Source: JAPPLB01 sp965208945
Lineage (GTDB): Bacteria; Acidobacteriota; Terriglobia; Bryobacterales; UBA6623
DNA: 64,000 nucleotides
Assembly: GCA_965208945.1 (NCBI GenBank)
Contig: OZ242366.1
Span: 4,154,001 to 4,218,000 of the forward strand
Reading direction: 5' to 3'
Shown here: one piece after another, positions 15,416-23,465 of the stretch
Layout of the letters: each line of letters opens with the position of its first letter
How positions within the stretch are numbered: the stretch's first letter is position 1
The notes under the pieces: generated by a model
Told to the model about the DNA's origin: nothing
Databases searched by the model: none
What the model saw: only the letters and a program-made list of their open reading frames with translations
Translations under genes and position numbers: made by a program

Positions 15416-16270
15416 ATGGCGGAATGGGAACCTTTACAGGTTGGCGTCATGTTTTGGACAGGCGGTGTTCTAGGAGTGGACGCCTCCCCGGCCGAGATCA
15501 CGGCCATGGTCAAGAGCCTCGGCGTGAGTTGCGGCCAACTCGGTGTCCACGGACAGGCTGACATCGGTCCTGACGGATCGGCCGCATGGAAGGACGCTCT
15601 CGAGTCCTCCGGAATTACCCTGAACACGGTGTTTGCCGCATTCGACGGCGAGAGCTACGCCGACATTCCGACGGTGGAGAAGACCGTCGGATACATCCCT
15701 GCAAGCACGCGTGAGGAACGCGAGCAGCGCACGCGTGAGATTAGCGACTTCGCCCATTTCCTCGGCGTACCCGGCATCGCCGCTCATATCGGCTTCGTAC
15801 CGGAGGATCACGACGACCCCGGCTACATTGCGGTCCGCGGCATGATGCGGCGGCTCTGCGACTACTGCTCGGCCCACGGACAGACGTTTGCACTCGAAAC
15901 GGGCCAGGAGCCCGCGACCGTGCTGCGCGAATTCATCAGCGATGTCGACCGCTCCAATCTCAAGGTCAACTTCGATCCGGCGAACATGATTCTCTACGGC
16001 TCGGGCGAGCCGTTGGCCGCACTCGATGTCGTCCACCCCTGGCTCGTCTCGGTGCACTGCAAGGACGGGACTTGGCCAAAGGAAGAAGGGGCCTTCGGCG
16101 AAGAGACTCCTCTGGGCGAAGGCGATGTGGGGATGGCTGATTATGTTGCCAAGCTCAAGGCCGTGGGCTATACGGGTCCGCTGACGATTGAGCGTGAGAT
16201 TACCGGCGAGGCGCAGCGCGGCGATATCCTCAGGGCCATCGCTTTGCTGGAGCAGCTTCGAGCCGCGTAG
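15416..16270 (+). CDS. Sugar phosphate isomerase/epimerase
   Basis: A 284-residue TIM-barrel protein of the AP_endonuc_2 family. Conserved pieces: ALETGQEPATVL with the metal-ligand Glu, KVNFDPANMILYG with Asp, VHPWLVSVHCKDGTW with His, GEGDVGMADYVAKLKAVGYTGPLTIERE ending in the last ligand Glu. ATG 15416 is preceded by GGGAG at a good distance; the GTG at 15371 would add 15 residues unlike the family. It lies just downstream of the Gfo/Idh dehydrogenase, a pairing often seen in inositol or keto-sugar catabolism, but the substrate cannot be assigned. Confidence 0.82.
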   Translation: MAEWEPLQVGVMFWTGGVLGVDASPAEITAMVKSLGVSCGQLGVHGQADIGPDGSAAWKDALESSGITLNTVFAAFDGESYADIPTVEKTVGYIPASTREEREQRTREISDFAHFLGVPGIAAHIGFVPEDHDDPGYIAVRGMMRRLCDYCSAHGQTFALETGQEPATVLREFISDVDRSNLKVNFDPANMILYGSGEPLAALDVVHPWLVSVHCKDGTWPKEEGAFGEETPLGEGDVGMADYVAKLKAVGYTGPLTIEREITGEAQRGDILRAIALLEQLRAA

Positions 16271-16344
16271 CTGCTTGGCGTTGCATCCTCACGGAAGCTA
16301 TTACCACGAAGCAGCAGCCCCGATCGCAATCAGCCCTGTTGACC

Positions 16345-16395
16345 AGAGCTTCTCGCCGCTTGGCGGGACCGAAGTGCGTGAGACGGCCGTCAGGC
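16345..16395 (+). repeat. Strongly degraded left part of the 177-bp element
   Basis: CTTCTCGCCGCTTGGCGGG then ACCGAAGTGCGTGAGACGGCCGTCAGG is recognisable against CACCACGTGGCGAGGCGAAGTGCGTGAGAGGGCCGTCAGG. It is an old copy just upstream of a fresh one. Confidence 0.5.
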
Positions 16396-16435
16396 CGAAC
16401 TACTCGCCCCCCGGCGCCGGGAACAAGGCCCTTAA

Positions 16436-16612
16436 CCTGCATTTCTCACCACGCGGCGAGGCGAAGTGGGTGAGAGGGCCGTCAGGGCGAGGCGCGAGCC
16501 GCTTGGCGCGCGCAGGCGTACTTGAACCGTACGTTGAGCACGGCAAGCAAGCGCAACGAAGTCCTGGCGGTCGTATCGCGTGCTTCGACCGTCGGGTGGT
16601 GAGAAATGCAGG
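16436..16612 (+). mobile_element. 177-bp element, full copy, TTAA duplication
   Basis: Perfect terminal repeats flanked by TTAA on both sides (16432-16435, 16613-16616). This copy shows that the 4-bp site is not always CTAG. A short 7-bp array (CACGAAA/CACGAGA/CACGAAA then CACGGCCTTTTT) follows at about 16622-16655. It lies between a plus-strand gene and the 3' end of the minus-strand M16 genes. Confidence 0.92.
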
Positions 16613-16656
16613 TTAAGTTTTTCACGAAACACGAGACACGAAACACGGCCTTTTTC

Positions 16657-18156
16657 TCAGGCTTCCGGGTACTCCATCGTAAGTGGGTCCGGCAGCGGAA
16701 TCCTCTGGATCTCGCTCCCCCCGGCCAGCTTCGAGAACTGGTAGTCCGGCTTGTCGGGGTTGCCCGCCAGCATCTCCTGCACGTTTCCCACTCCCAGAAT
16801 CGACAGCTTGTCCGGATGCAAGTGCTTTTGGGCCACGCGCAGCACGTCATCCCGGGTCACGGCGGCGATGCGGTCACGATACTTGTCCCAGTATCCCTCT
16901 TCCCGGTCCGTGTACTCGTCCGACGCGAAGGTGCGCGCCACCGCGCCCGCCGTTGCGAAGAAGCGCGGAAAGGTTTCGATCGAGGCGTTTTGGGCCGTAG
17001 TCAGCTCTTCCTCGGTTACTTTCTCTTCCCGAATACGAGCCAGTTCCTCCAGGACGATCGTCGCCGCCTGCGCACAGCGCGCGTTCATCGATTGGAACCC
17101 GGCCCGGAACGTGCCCGGATAGTAGATGCCGGGCCGGAAGCGGCTCCCGGCGCTGTAGGCCAATCCCTCATCCGAACGCACGCGCATCATGATCCGTGAC
17201 GTAAAACCGCTGGAACCCAGAATATGGTCCATGATGCCGATTGCGATGCGGTCGGGGTCATCCCGCCGGATGCCGAGGTGCCCCATCGCGACCCGTGACT
17301 GGTTCAACTCCGGTTTGTCGACCATGTATACGCCCGCCGAAGGCTCGTGTTTGGGAACCGGCACAGCAGCGACTTCCGGCTTCGACTGCGTGGGCCAGCC
17401 TTCCGTCAGCTCGCCGCCGAGTTGTTCCAGGACCTCTTTTGTCTCGACGTCGCCTGCGACCGCGAAGATCATCGAACCTGGGTGGTAGTAGCTCGCGTGG
17501 AACTCCCGCATGGCATCGACCGTGACGCCTTCGACCGAGGCCTTGGTCGTCTGCCACGTCGAGTAGTGTTCGTCTCCCCGCATCAGGCGCGCGAACTCCC
17601 GCTGTTCGACACCCTGAGCGCGGTCGTTGCGGCGCTGCATGGCCTGCAGGCGGCGTGCGGCCGCGAGCCGCAACCGCTCCGGATCGAATCCGGGATTCTT
17701 GAGCATGTCGAAGAAGAGCTTCAGTGTCGGTTGCAGGTTTTGCGTGATGCAGTTCAATGCCGCCCTTGCCGAAGTGCCGCCGATATTGCTGCTGATACTC
17801 GAAGCCAGGAACGCGGCCTGCTCATCGAACTCGTGTGCCGGGATCGTCTTGGTTCCTCCTGCGCGTATCTGTGAGCCTGTGAAGGAGGCTAGCCCCGCTT
17901 TCTCCCGCGGGACCAGATAGCCTCCCGTCCGGATCGTCACCGAAATGTCGATCAGCGGAAGCTGGTGGTCCTCCACGACGTATGCGGCCGCGCCCCCCGG
18001 CAATTCATGCCGGTAGTCGGCGGGCTTGGGCGGGTCGTAGCTGAGCTTGGGGAACTCCAGGTCGTTCGGGTGAGCCGGAATGTCTTCTTCCTCGGCCCAG
18101 GCGAAGGGCGCAAGCACCGTGCCGGCGGAGGCCTTCATCCATTCGCGGCGTCTCAT
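16657..18156 (-). CDS. M16-family peptidase-like protein (inactive partner)
   Basis: About 499 residues from ATG 18156 (MRRREWMKASAGTVLAPFAWA: a signal peptide with twin-Arg-like start), which follows AGGAGG; the longer reading frame upstream overlaps the neighbour and is not used. Two M16 half-domains are visible (about 60-260 and 275-470). The inverted zinc motif HxxEH is absent: the corresponding segment reads GLASFTGSQIRAGGT. The second domain keeps the substrate-side SGFTSRIMMRVRSDEGLAYS. This is the usual arrangement of a non-catalytic M16 subunit that pairs with the catalytic one, encoded immediately upstream with a 4-base overlap (18153-18156). Probably periplasmic. Confidence 0.85.
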   Translation of the reverse strand: MRRREWMKASAGTVLAPFAWAEEEDIPAHPNDLEFPKLSYDPPKPADYRHELPGGAAAYVVEDHQLPLIDISVTIRTGGYLVPREKAGLASFTGSQIRAGGTKTIPAHEFDEQAAFLASSISSNIGGTSARAALNCITQNLQPTLKLFFDMLKNPGFDPERLRLAAARRLQAMQRRNDRAQGVEQREFARLMRGDEHYSTWQTTKASVEGVTVDAMREFHASYYHPGSMIFAVAGDVETKEVLEQLGGELTEGWPTQSKPEVAAVPVPKHEPSAGVYMVDKPELNQSRVAMGHLGIRRDDPDRIAIGIMDHILGSSGFTSRIMMRVRSDEGLAYSAGSRFRPGIYYPGTFRAGFQSMNARCAQAATIVLEELARIREEKVTEEELTTAQNASIETFPRFFATAGAVARTFASDEYTDREEGYWDKYRDRIAAVTRDDVLRVAQKHLHPDKLSILGVGNVQEMLAGNPDKPDYQFSKLAGGSEIQRIPLPDPLTMEYPEA

Positions 18157-19754
18157 CGTCCACCTCCTGGTCCGGGCTGTCCCCCGGGTCGCGTTCCGCC
18201 GCGGCCTCGCCGGCCCGTCGAGCCTTCCTTGGTGTAGTAGATGCCCACATTGCGGTTTTCCGGTTTGAAATACTTTCTTGCGACGGTGCGGACATCCTCC
18301 GCCGTGACGGCCTGAATGCGCTCGGAAAACTTGTTGATGTTCTCCCAATCTCCAAGAGCTTCATAGATCAGGAGCTGAATCATCAGGTTCGTCTTCGACC
18401 GCAGTCGCCGGAAGTCGCTTGCGAGTTGCTGGTTCTTGACCTTCCGCAACTCCCGGTCCCCGACGAGTTGCTCCTGAAGCACCTTCATCTCTTGATACAG
18501 CGCCTGCTCGACATCTTCCGGAGTGTGGCCCTCCGCCGCGATGCCCGACAACTCGAAGTAGCCGTCATACTTCAAGCCGTTCACCGACGCGCCGGCGTTC
18601 GTGGCGATCTTTTGCTCGAGAACGAGTGACTTGTAAAGCCGTCCTGTCCGTCCGTTCAACAAGCTCGACAATACCAGCAGGGCCGGCTCTTCACGATGGG
18701 CATCCGCCACGGTGTGGTAGCGGACCCGAACCGTGGGGCGGGTGTCCGCGTAGCCCGTCATGCGCGTTTCGGCCTGCTGCTCGATCTCCCAGGTGCGGAC
18801 CGGCTCCGGTTCGCCCTCGCCCCGCTTCAGACGGCCGAAATATTTCTCCGCCCATGACACCGCTTGCTCGGGGTCGAAATCCCCGACCAGCGCCACCGTG
18901 AGATTGTTCGGCGCGTAGTAAGTGCCGAAGAACTCCAGCGCTTCGTCTCGGGTCAGGCCGTCCAGGTCGCTCTGCCAGCCGATGACCGGCCAGTGGTAGG
19001 GCGACGACTGCCAGAAGAGCGTCTCGAACTGCTCGTCGAGCTTGCCGGTCGGCCTCGATTCAACGCGCAGCCGCCGCTCTTCCTGAACCACGTCCCGCTC
19101 GCTGTAGAACTCTCGAAAGACCGGGTTCGAGAGTCGGTCGGACTCCATCCAGAACCACAGCTCCAGCTTGTTCGCCGGTACGTTGATCATGTAGAGCGTC
19201 AGGTCGTGCGACGTGAATGCGTTCAGGCCCGAAGCTCCCTGCAAAGTGTAGATCCGGTCGAATTGGTCTTTGATGATCAGCTCGCGCTGTTCCGTGAGCA
19301 ATCTGCCGAACTTGCCCAGAAGCCGGTTGTGTTCTTCCGACCGGATTGCGGGGTCCTTGGGGTTGTCGATCAGCCCTCGGCGGTGCTGTTCGATCAGCGT
19401 TTCTTCCTCGTCGCGGATCTGCGCTCTCAGCGCATCGAGCTGGCTGATGATTTCGAGGTCGCGGTCGATGTCTTTCGTCCCGATCGTGTGCGTCCCTTTG
19501 AACATCATGTGCTCGAAGAGGTGCGCCACGCCCGTCAAGCCCGGCCGCTCGTTCACCGACCCCACTTTGGCCACCCAGCCGGCCGATACGTTGGGGTCGC
19601 CCTCGCGCGGCAGGAGCAGAAACTGCATGCCATTGTCGAGAACGTGGACCTGCGCCTCGACTTCCTGGGCCTGAGCTCCTGGACCGCTCAATGCGATCAG
19701 AGCCGCGCACAAAAGACAAATCGATGTCAACAGACGCCGCTGGAATAAGAGCAT
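18153..19754 (-). CDS. M16-family zinc peptidase (catalytic subunit)
   Basis: A 533-residue secreted metallopeptidase. A signal peptide occupies about 1-29 (ending GAQAQ). The inverted zinc motif HLFEHMMFKGT (HxxEH) is at about 82-86, with a downstream ligand Glu in the following helix region. A long charged insertion (about 105-165, rich in Glu/Gln/Arg) predicts a coiled-coil hairpin between the zinc motif and the rest. The C-terminal M16 half contains LLNGRTGRLYKSLVLEQ. The tail is Gly/Arg/Pro-rich (GRRGRGGTRPGGQPGPGGGR). It is the first gene of a two-gene minus-strand operon with its inactive partner, and presumably degrades peptides in the periplasm. Confidence 0.9.
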   Translation of the reverse strand: MLLFQRRLLTSICLLCAALIALSGPGAQAQEVEAQVHVLDNGMQFLLLPREGDPNVSAGWVAKVGSVNERPGLTGVAHLFEHMMFKGTHTIGTKDIDRDLEIISQLDALRAQIRDEEETLIEQHRRGLIDNPKDPAIRSEEHNRLLGKFGRLLTEQRELIIKDQFDRIYTLQGASGLNAFTSHDLTLYMINVPANKLELWFWMESDRLSNPVFREFYSERDVVQEERRLRVESRPTGKLDEQFETLFWQSSPYHWPVIGWQSDLDGLTRDEALEFFGTYYAPNNLTVALVGDFDPEQAVSWAEKYFGRLKRGEGEPEPVRTWEIEQQAETRMTGYADTRPTVRVRYHTVADAHREEPALLVLSSLLNGRTGRLYKSLVLEQKIATNAGASVNGLKYDGYFELSGIAAEGHTPEDVEQALYQEMKVLQEQLVGDRELRKVKNQQLASDFRRLRSKTNLMIQLLIYEALGDWENINKFSERIQAVTAEDVRTVARKYFKPENRNVGIYYTKEGSTGRRGRGGTRPGGQPGPGGGR

Positions 19755-19987
19755 GTCTTCTGATTATGACGAACCATTCGCTCCATAGGTCACGCTGACG
19801 TGAAAATGAGCCCCATAGGCGCGAGCAGTCCGGATTGAAAACTCTCGGAAAAGAGCCGATCACACTATTCTCAACCAGCCTGTCCGGTTTTCGTTTCTCG
19901 TGCGTTCTTGCATATTTTGGACCTGGAACACCCGTTCCACTGAAAAACACCCCACCGAAAGAATCCTCTATGCCGGGAACTCTGAAG

Positions 19988-20330
19988 GGAAGTGCGGGAC
20001 GAGCTGTTCCCGGCGCGGCGGAAGCAGGGAGGGATCCGGACGGCGGCGGCGCGGCGTAACTTGGGCGAGGAAGCGATGGATCTGACGTGCCGCTTGATGA
20101 GTGGAAGCACGGTGCTGGAGGAGACGGCGATCCCACTGGCGGGCAATGGGCAGAAGTCGTGGTTCATCGGAGAGGCGTTCCCAGCGACCGGCACGACGGA
20201 CATCGCGGGCACAGTGAGCCGCAAGGCGCCGGGGGAGGGGTCGGAGGAAAAAGGTTCACGGGATTGGCGGTCGAGGTGAACGCCGCCAACCGCATCTTCA
20301 CCGAGCAGGCGCCGCGCCATGCTTCACGCG
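19988..20330 (+). pseudogene. Decayed C-terminal remnant of a third FPHFANGGG-module protein
   Basis: The reading VRDELFPARRKQGGIRTAA ... LTCRLMSGSTVLEETAIPL ... IGEAFPATGTTDIAGTV closely matches the last module of both intact neighbours. Near 20250 the frame shifts (GGAAAAAGGTTC) and continues in another frame as FTGLAVEVNAANRIFTEQ. No 5' part of the gene is visible upstream. The same non-coding leader (from CGCGGCCAACT) follows it as follows the intact copy at 23074, so the whole gene-plus-leader unit was tandemly duplicated. From 19755 to 19987 nothing else is seen. Confidence 0.8.
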
Positions 20331-20398
20331 GCCAACTCTCGCAAGTCCCATTACGGAATTAACGAAATGGTCACAACATATTTCCTTAAAATCATGTT

Positions 20399-20427
20399 TT
20401 GTTCACTTTAATGTCGTAGTGTAAAAT
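20399..20427 (+). promoter_or_regulatory. Predicted sigma70-like promoter upstream of the first module protein
   Basis: TTGTTC (20399-20404), 17-base spacer, TAAAAT (20422-20427). The homologous positions before the second gene read AAGTTC and TGAAAT with the same spacing, and the surrounding AT-rich stretch is conserved. Confidence 0.5.
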
Positions 20428-20435
20428 ACGTTGTG

Positions 20436-20472
20436 CTCCTCGGGCACGTTCTTCTTGAAGCTTTGAGAGGAG
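20436..20472 (+). promoter_or_regulatory. Conserved leader hairpin CTCCTC/GAGGAG
   Basis: CTCCTC (20436-20441) can pair with GAGGAG (20467-20472), a Shine-Dalgarno-like sequence. The same stem is kept in the leader at 23403-23439 although the loop has diverged, which points to selection on structure. The conserved GGGCGAAGCGAGACGGGAACC follows in both. No known riboswitch class was recognised. Confidence 0.4.
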
Positions 20473-20761
20473 TGGGCGAAGCGAGACGGGAACCCTGAGT
20501 GTCGGGGAGAGCGGAGCTGACGGTCCACACAGCGAAGACAAGACGCATCAGAGTCCTCATATCGCTGGGCACATCCGTGCGAGACCGTTGGGGCTCACAC
20601 GGGTCTTGTGGGATGAGATGGATGGATCTGCCGAGGCTGTTGCAGAGGGGACGATGAGGGAAGGAGCCGATCGCGGCGTGGCTTCGCTCGGGCGGGATGG
20701 GGCGCTGGCCTGCCCTGCCTCCGAAGCGGGCTGGGTTCGCGCTGTCGAGGGAGTTGCGGAT

Positions 20762-23074
20762 ATGCCGGGAGCTTCCGTGCGGTCCGGAGACGGGCGCCGG
20801 CCTTGCCCGCCTCCTTTCGGTTCCCGATTCCGTCGTTTTCGCGTCACGCGCGCACTAGGCGCGTGGCAGGCGGCATGGTTCCCGCTCGCCGCCAGCCTCG
20901 CCCTGCTGTTCTCCGCCGGGGCGGCGCCAGCACTGGCGGACACGACGGCGCCGACGCTGCTTCAGGTCGGCTCAATTCGCAATGATGGCTCGGTGATATC
21001 GCTGTACTTCAACGAGTCTCTGGACTTGAGCTCGGTACCCGATAAAAGCGCTTTCCAGGTTTGGGTCGACGGCGTCAACAAGACGGTCATCAGCGTGGCC
21101 CTCGACGTCCCGCGAGTGACCGGGACCGTGGCTCTGACGCTGAGTTCGCCGGTCCCCCCGCGCTTCGAGTGGAGGGTGACCTACTCCCCGCCGGACGAGA
21201 ACCCGCTGCAGGACGAGGCGGGCAACGACGTGGCGGCCTTTGATGTGACCTACGGATCGCCCCCACCACCTCCGCCAGGCGGTGGCGGCTTTGGCGGCGG
21301 GGGCGGCGCTCCCCGCACGTCGGCCCCCTCTGCGCCCCGCAACCTGACGGCGGTCGGCGGCGACGGCGAGGTCGTGCTGACGTGGGAGCCTCCGCTCCGA
21401 GACGGCGGCGCCGACATCACCGACTACGAGTACCGCATCGACCGCATGAACCCCTGGATCTCGACCGGCTCCTCCGACACCACCCACACCGTCATCGGCC
21501 TCGTCAACGGCGCCACCTACCTCTTCGAGGTCAGGGCGGTCAATAGCGCCGGCAAGAGCTTTGCCTCCAACCGCGTCGAGGCCACCCCGACGGCCCCGGA
21601 ACCGCAAGTCTTCACCCTCGACTTCCCGCATTTCGCCAACGGCGGCGGCATCACCTCCGAGGTCGTGCTCCTCAATGTCGGCGACACCCCGATCCGGCCC
21701 GTGCTGTACTTCTCCGATCGCCAAGGCAAGCCGATTGCCGCCGAGTCGGTCGTGGAGGTGACGGACGACCTGGAGGTCCAACAGGACGACGGCGGGCTGA
21801 CCGTACGGACGGCGATCGAGCCGCTGGGAGAACTCACCGTAGCGACCCACGGTCTTGGGGAGGAAGTGAGCGGCTCGGTGCGGGTGGTGGCGGAGGGCGC
21901 TCCCATCGGCGGGGTGCTGCGCTATGGCGTCCCGGGAGTCGGTGTGACCGGAGTGGGAACCGGCCCGGAGGTGCGGGACGCACTGTTCCCGGCGCGCAGG
22001 CAGCAGGGAGGCATCCGCACGGCGGCGGCGCTGCACAACCCGGGCGAGGAAGGGATCGATTTGACGTGCTGGTTGATGAGCGGGGGAGAGGTGCTGGAGG
22101 AGGCGAAGATCCCCCTCGTGGCCAACGGGCAGCGGTCGTGGTTCCTCGAAGACGAGTTTCCGATGACCGGCATGAGTGGCTTCGTGGGGACAGTGCGCTG
22201 CTCGGCGCCGGGGGAAGGGAGGTTCACGGGCTTGGCGGTCGAGGTGGATGCCGCCAACCGTATCTTCACCACGCTGCCGGTGGTTCCAGTGCAGCGGCGG
22301 GCCGGGCAAGGCGGGCCGACGGTGCTGCACTTTGCGCATTTCGCCAATGGCGGCAACCCCGCAGGGGAGGGCATCCGCTCAGAGCTGGTGATGGTGAATG
22401 TGCAGACCGAGGCAAGCCGACCCGCCCTGACGCCCTTTCACAAGGACATCCCTGAGAGCCGTCCGGTGATCTACTTTTACGATCGAGAAGGTCAACGGAT
22501 CGACCCGGCATCGGTGGTGGACCTAACGGACGATCTGGAGGTCCAAGAGGACGGCGGGCTGGCAGTCCGTACGGAGATGGCGCCGCTGGGAGAACTCACG
22601 ATAGCGACCCACGGCCGCGGGGAGGAAGTGAGCGGCTCGGTGAAAGTGGTGTCCGAGGGAGCGATCGGGGGAGTGCTGCGCTACCGCGTGCCGGGAGTGG
22701 GAGTGACCGGGGTGGGAGCGGGACTGCCGGTGGCGGACGCTCTGTTCCCGGCGCGGCGGAAGGAAGGAGGCATCCGCACGGCGGCGGCGATGCGCAACCT
22801 TGGCGGGGAAGCGATGGATCTGACGTGCCGCCTGATGAGCGGAGGCGCGGTATTGGAGGAGACGACGATTTCTCTGGAGGGCAACGGGCAGACATCGTGG
22901 TTCATCGAAGACGAGTTCACAGCGACCGACACGACGGACTTCGCGGGGACGGTGCGCTGCACGGCACCAGAGGAGGGGAAGTATACGGGCCTGGCGGTCG
23001 AGGTGGACCCCGCCAACCGCATCTTCACCACCCTGCCGGTCGTGCCGCTTGAAGAGAGGATGCCTCGGGAATAG
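20762..23074 (+). CDS. Secreted modular protein: SwmB-like, FN3 and two FPHFANGGG modules
   Basis: Open from ATG 20588; I place the start at ATG 20762 because a signal-peptide core (AAWFPLAASLALLFSAGAAPALA) follows, although with a long basic n-region. Domains in full-frame numbering (from 20588): SwmB/Ig-like DTTAPTLLQVGS ... DEAGNDVAAFDVTYG (about 119-225), Gly-rich linker, fibronectin type III (about 240-335), then two ~225-residue repeats (about 337-560, 565-828), each with FAHFANGG or FPHFANGG, LFPARR-GGIRTAA and TGLAVEVDxANRIFTTLPVVP. Such modules are common in secreted acidobacterial proteins and suggest adhesion or matrix binding. An ancestral GTG start at 20499, homologous to the next gene's N-terminus, is now in another frame and stops early. 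Confidence 0.75.
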   Translation: MPGASVRSGDGRRPCPPPFGSRFRRFRVTRALGAWQAAWFPLAASLALLFSAGAAPALADTTAPTLLQVGSIRNDGSVISLYFNESLDLSSVPDKSAFQVWVDGVNKTVISVALDVPRVTGTVALTLSSPVPPRFEWRVTYSPPDENPLQDEAGNDVAAFDVTYGSPPPPPPGGGGFGGGGGAPRTSAPSAPRNLTAVGGDGEVVLTWEPPLRDGGADITDYEYRIDRMNPWISTGSSDTTHTVIGLVNGATYLFEVRAVNSAGKSFASNRVEATPTAPEPQVFTLDFPHFANGGGITSEVVLLNVGDTPIRPVLYFSDRQGKPIAAESVVEVTDDLEVQQDDGGLTVRTAIEPLGELTVATHGLGEEVSGSVRVVAEGAPIGGVLRYGVPGVGVTGVGTGPEVRDALFPARRQQGGIRTAAALHNPGEEGIDLTCWLMSGGEVLEEAKIPLVANGQRSWFLEDEFPMTGMSGFVGTVRCSAPGEGRFTGLAVEVDAANRIFTTLPVVPVQRRAGQGGPTVLHFAHFANGGNPAGEGIRSELVMVNVQTEASRPALTPFHKDIPESRPVIYFYDREGQRIDPASVVDLTDDLEVQEDGGLAVRTEMAPLGELTIATHGRGEEVSGSVKVVSEGAIGGVLRYRVPGVGVTGVGAGLPVADALFPARRKEGGIRTAAAMRNLGGEAMDLTCRLMSGGAVLEETTISLEGNGQTSWFIEDEFTATDTTDFAGTVRCTAPEEGKYTGLAVEVDPANRIFTTLPVVPLEERMPRE

Positions 23075-23365
23075 GCCCGCTGGGAGGCCCCCATATAAAA
23101 CGAGACCTGCCTTGAAATCAGGCTCTCCGGCTGGCGGTTTTGTTCCGGAGTGAGGCCGTCTCTGATGCGTAGGCCGGCCGCGCTCCGCCGGGAGATGAGC
23201 CCGTGGCGGCGCGCTCCTTTGCCTCCGTTCGCCGGCACTCTTCATGGGTTCGCCCTCGTCGAGCGGGCGCTGTTGGTGAGGCCCCATGCAGCACGCGGCC
23301 AACTTTCGCAAGTCCCATTACGGAATTAACAAAATAGTCACAATATACTTCTTCAAAATCACTTT

Positions 23366-23394
23366 AAGTTCACCTCAATGCCGTAGTGTGAAAT
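23366..23394 (+). promoter_or_regulatory. Predicted promoter, duplicate of the one at 20399
   Basis: AAGTTC (23366-23371), 17-base spacer, TGAAAT (23389-23394), aligned base by base with the promoter candidate of the preceding paralogue. The duplicated leader starts near 23290 (CGCGGCCAACT, TCGCAAGTCCCATTACGG). The interval 23075-23465 holds this and no gene. Confidence 0.4.
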
Positions 23395-23402
23395 AGATTG
23401 TG

Positions 23403-23439
23403 CTCCTCGGACACGACCTGCTCGATTTTTTACGAGGAG
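23403..23439 (+). promoter_or_regulatory. Conserved leader hairpin CTCCTCG/CGAGGAG
   Basis: CTCCTCG (23403-23409) pairs with CGAGGAG (23433-23439), one base pair longer than in the upstream copy. The start codon ATG 23466 lies 26 bases after the GAGGAG, so the purine stretch is probably not the direct ribosome-binding site. Confidence 0.4.
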
Positions 23440-23465
23440 GGGGCGAAGCGAGACGGGAACCTTGA

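Noticed and set aside
20433..20497. Leader of the module genes as a cyclic-di-GMP (GEMM) riboswitch
   Set aside because: The conserved purine-rich motifs and tetraloop-receptor pattern of that class were not found; only a simple conserved stem is supported.
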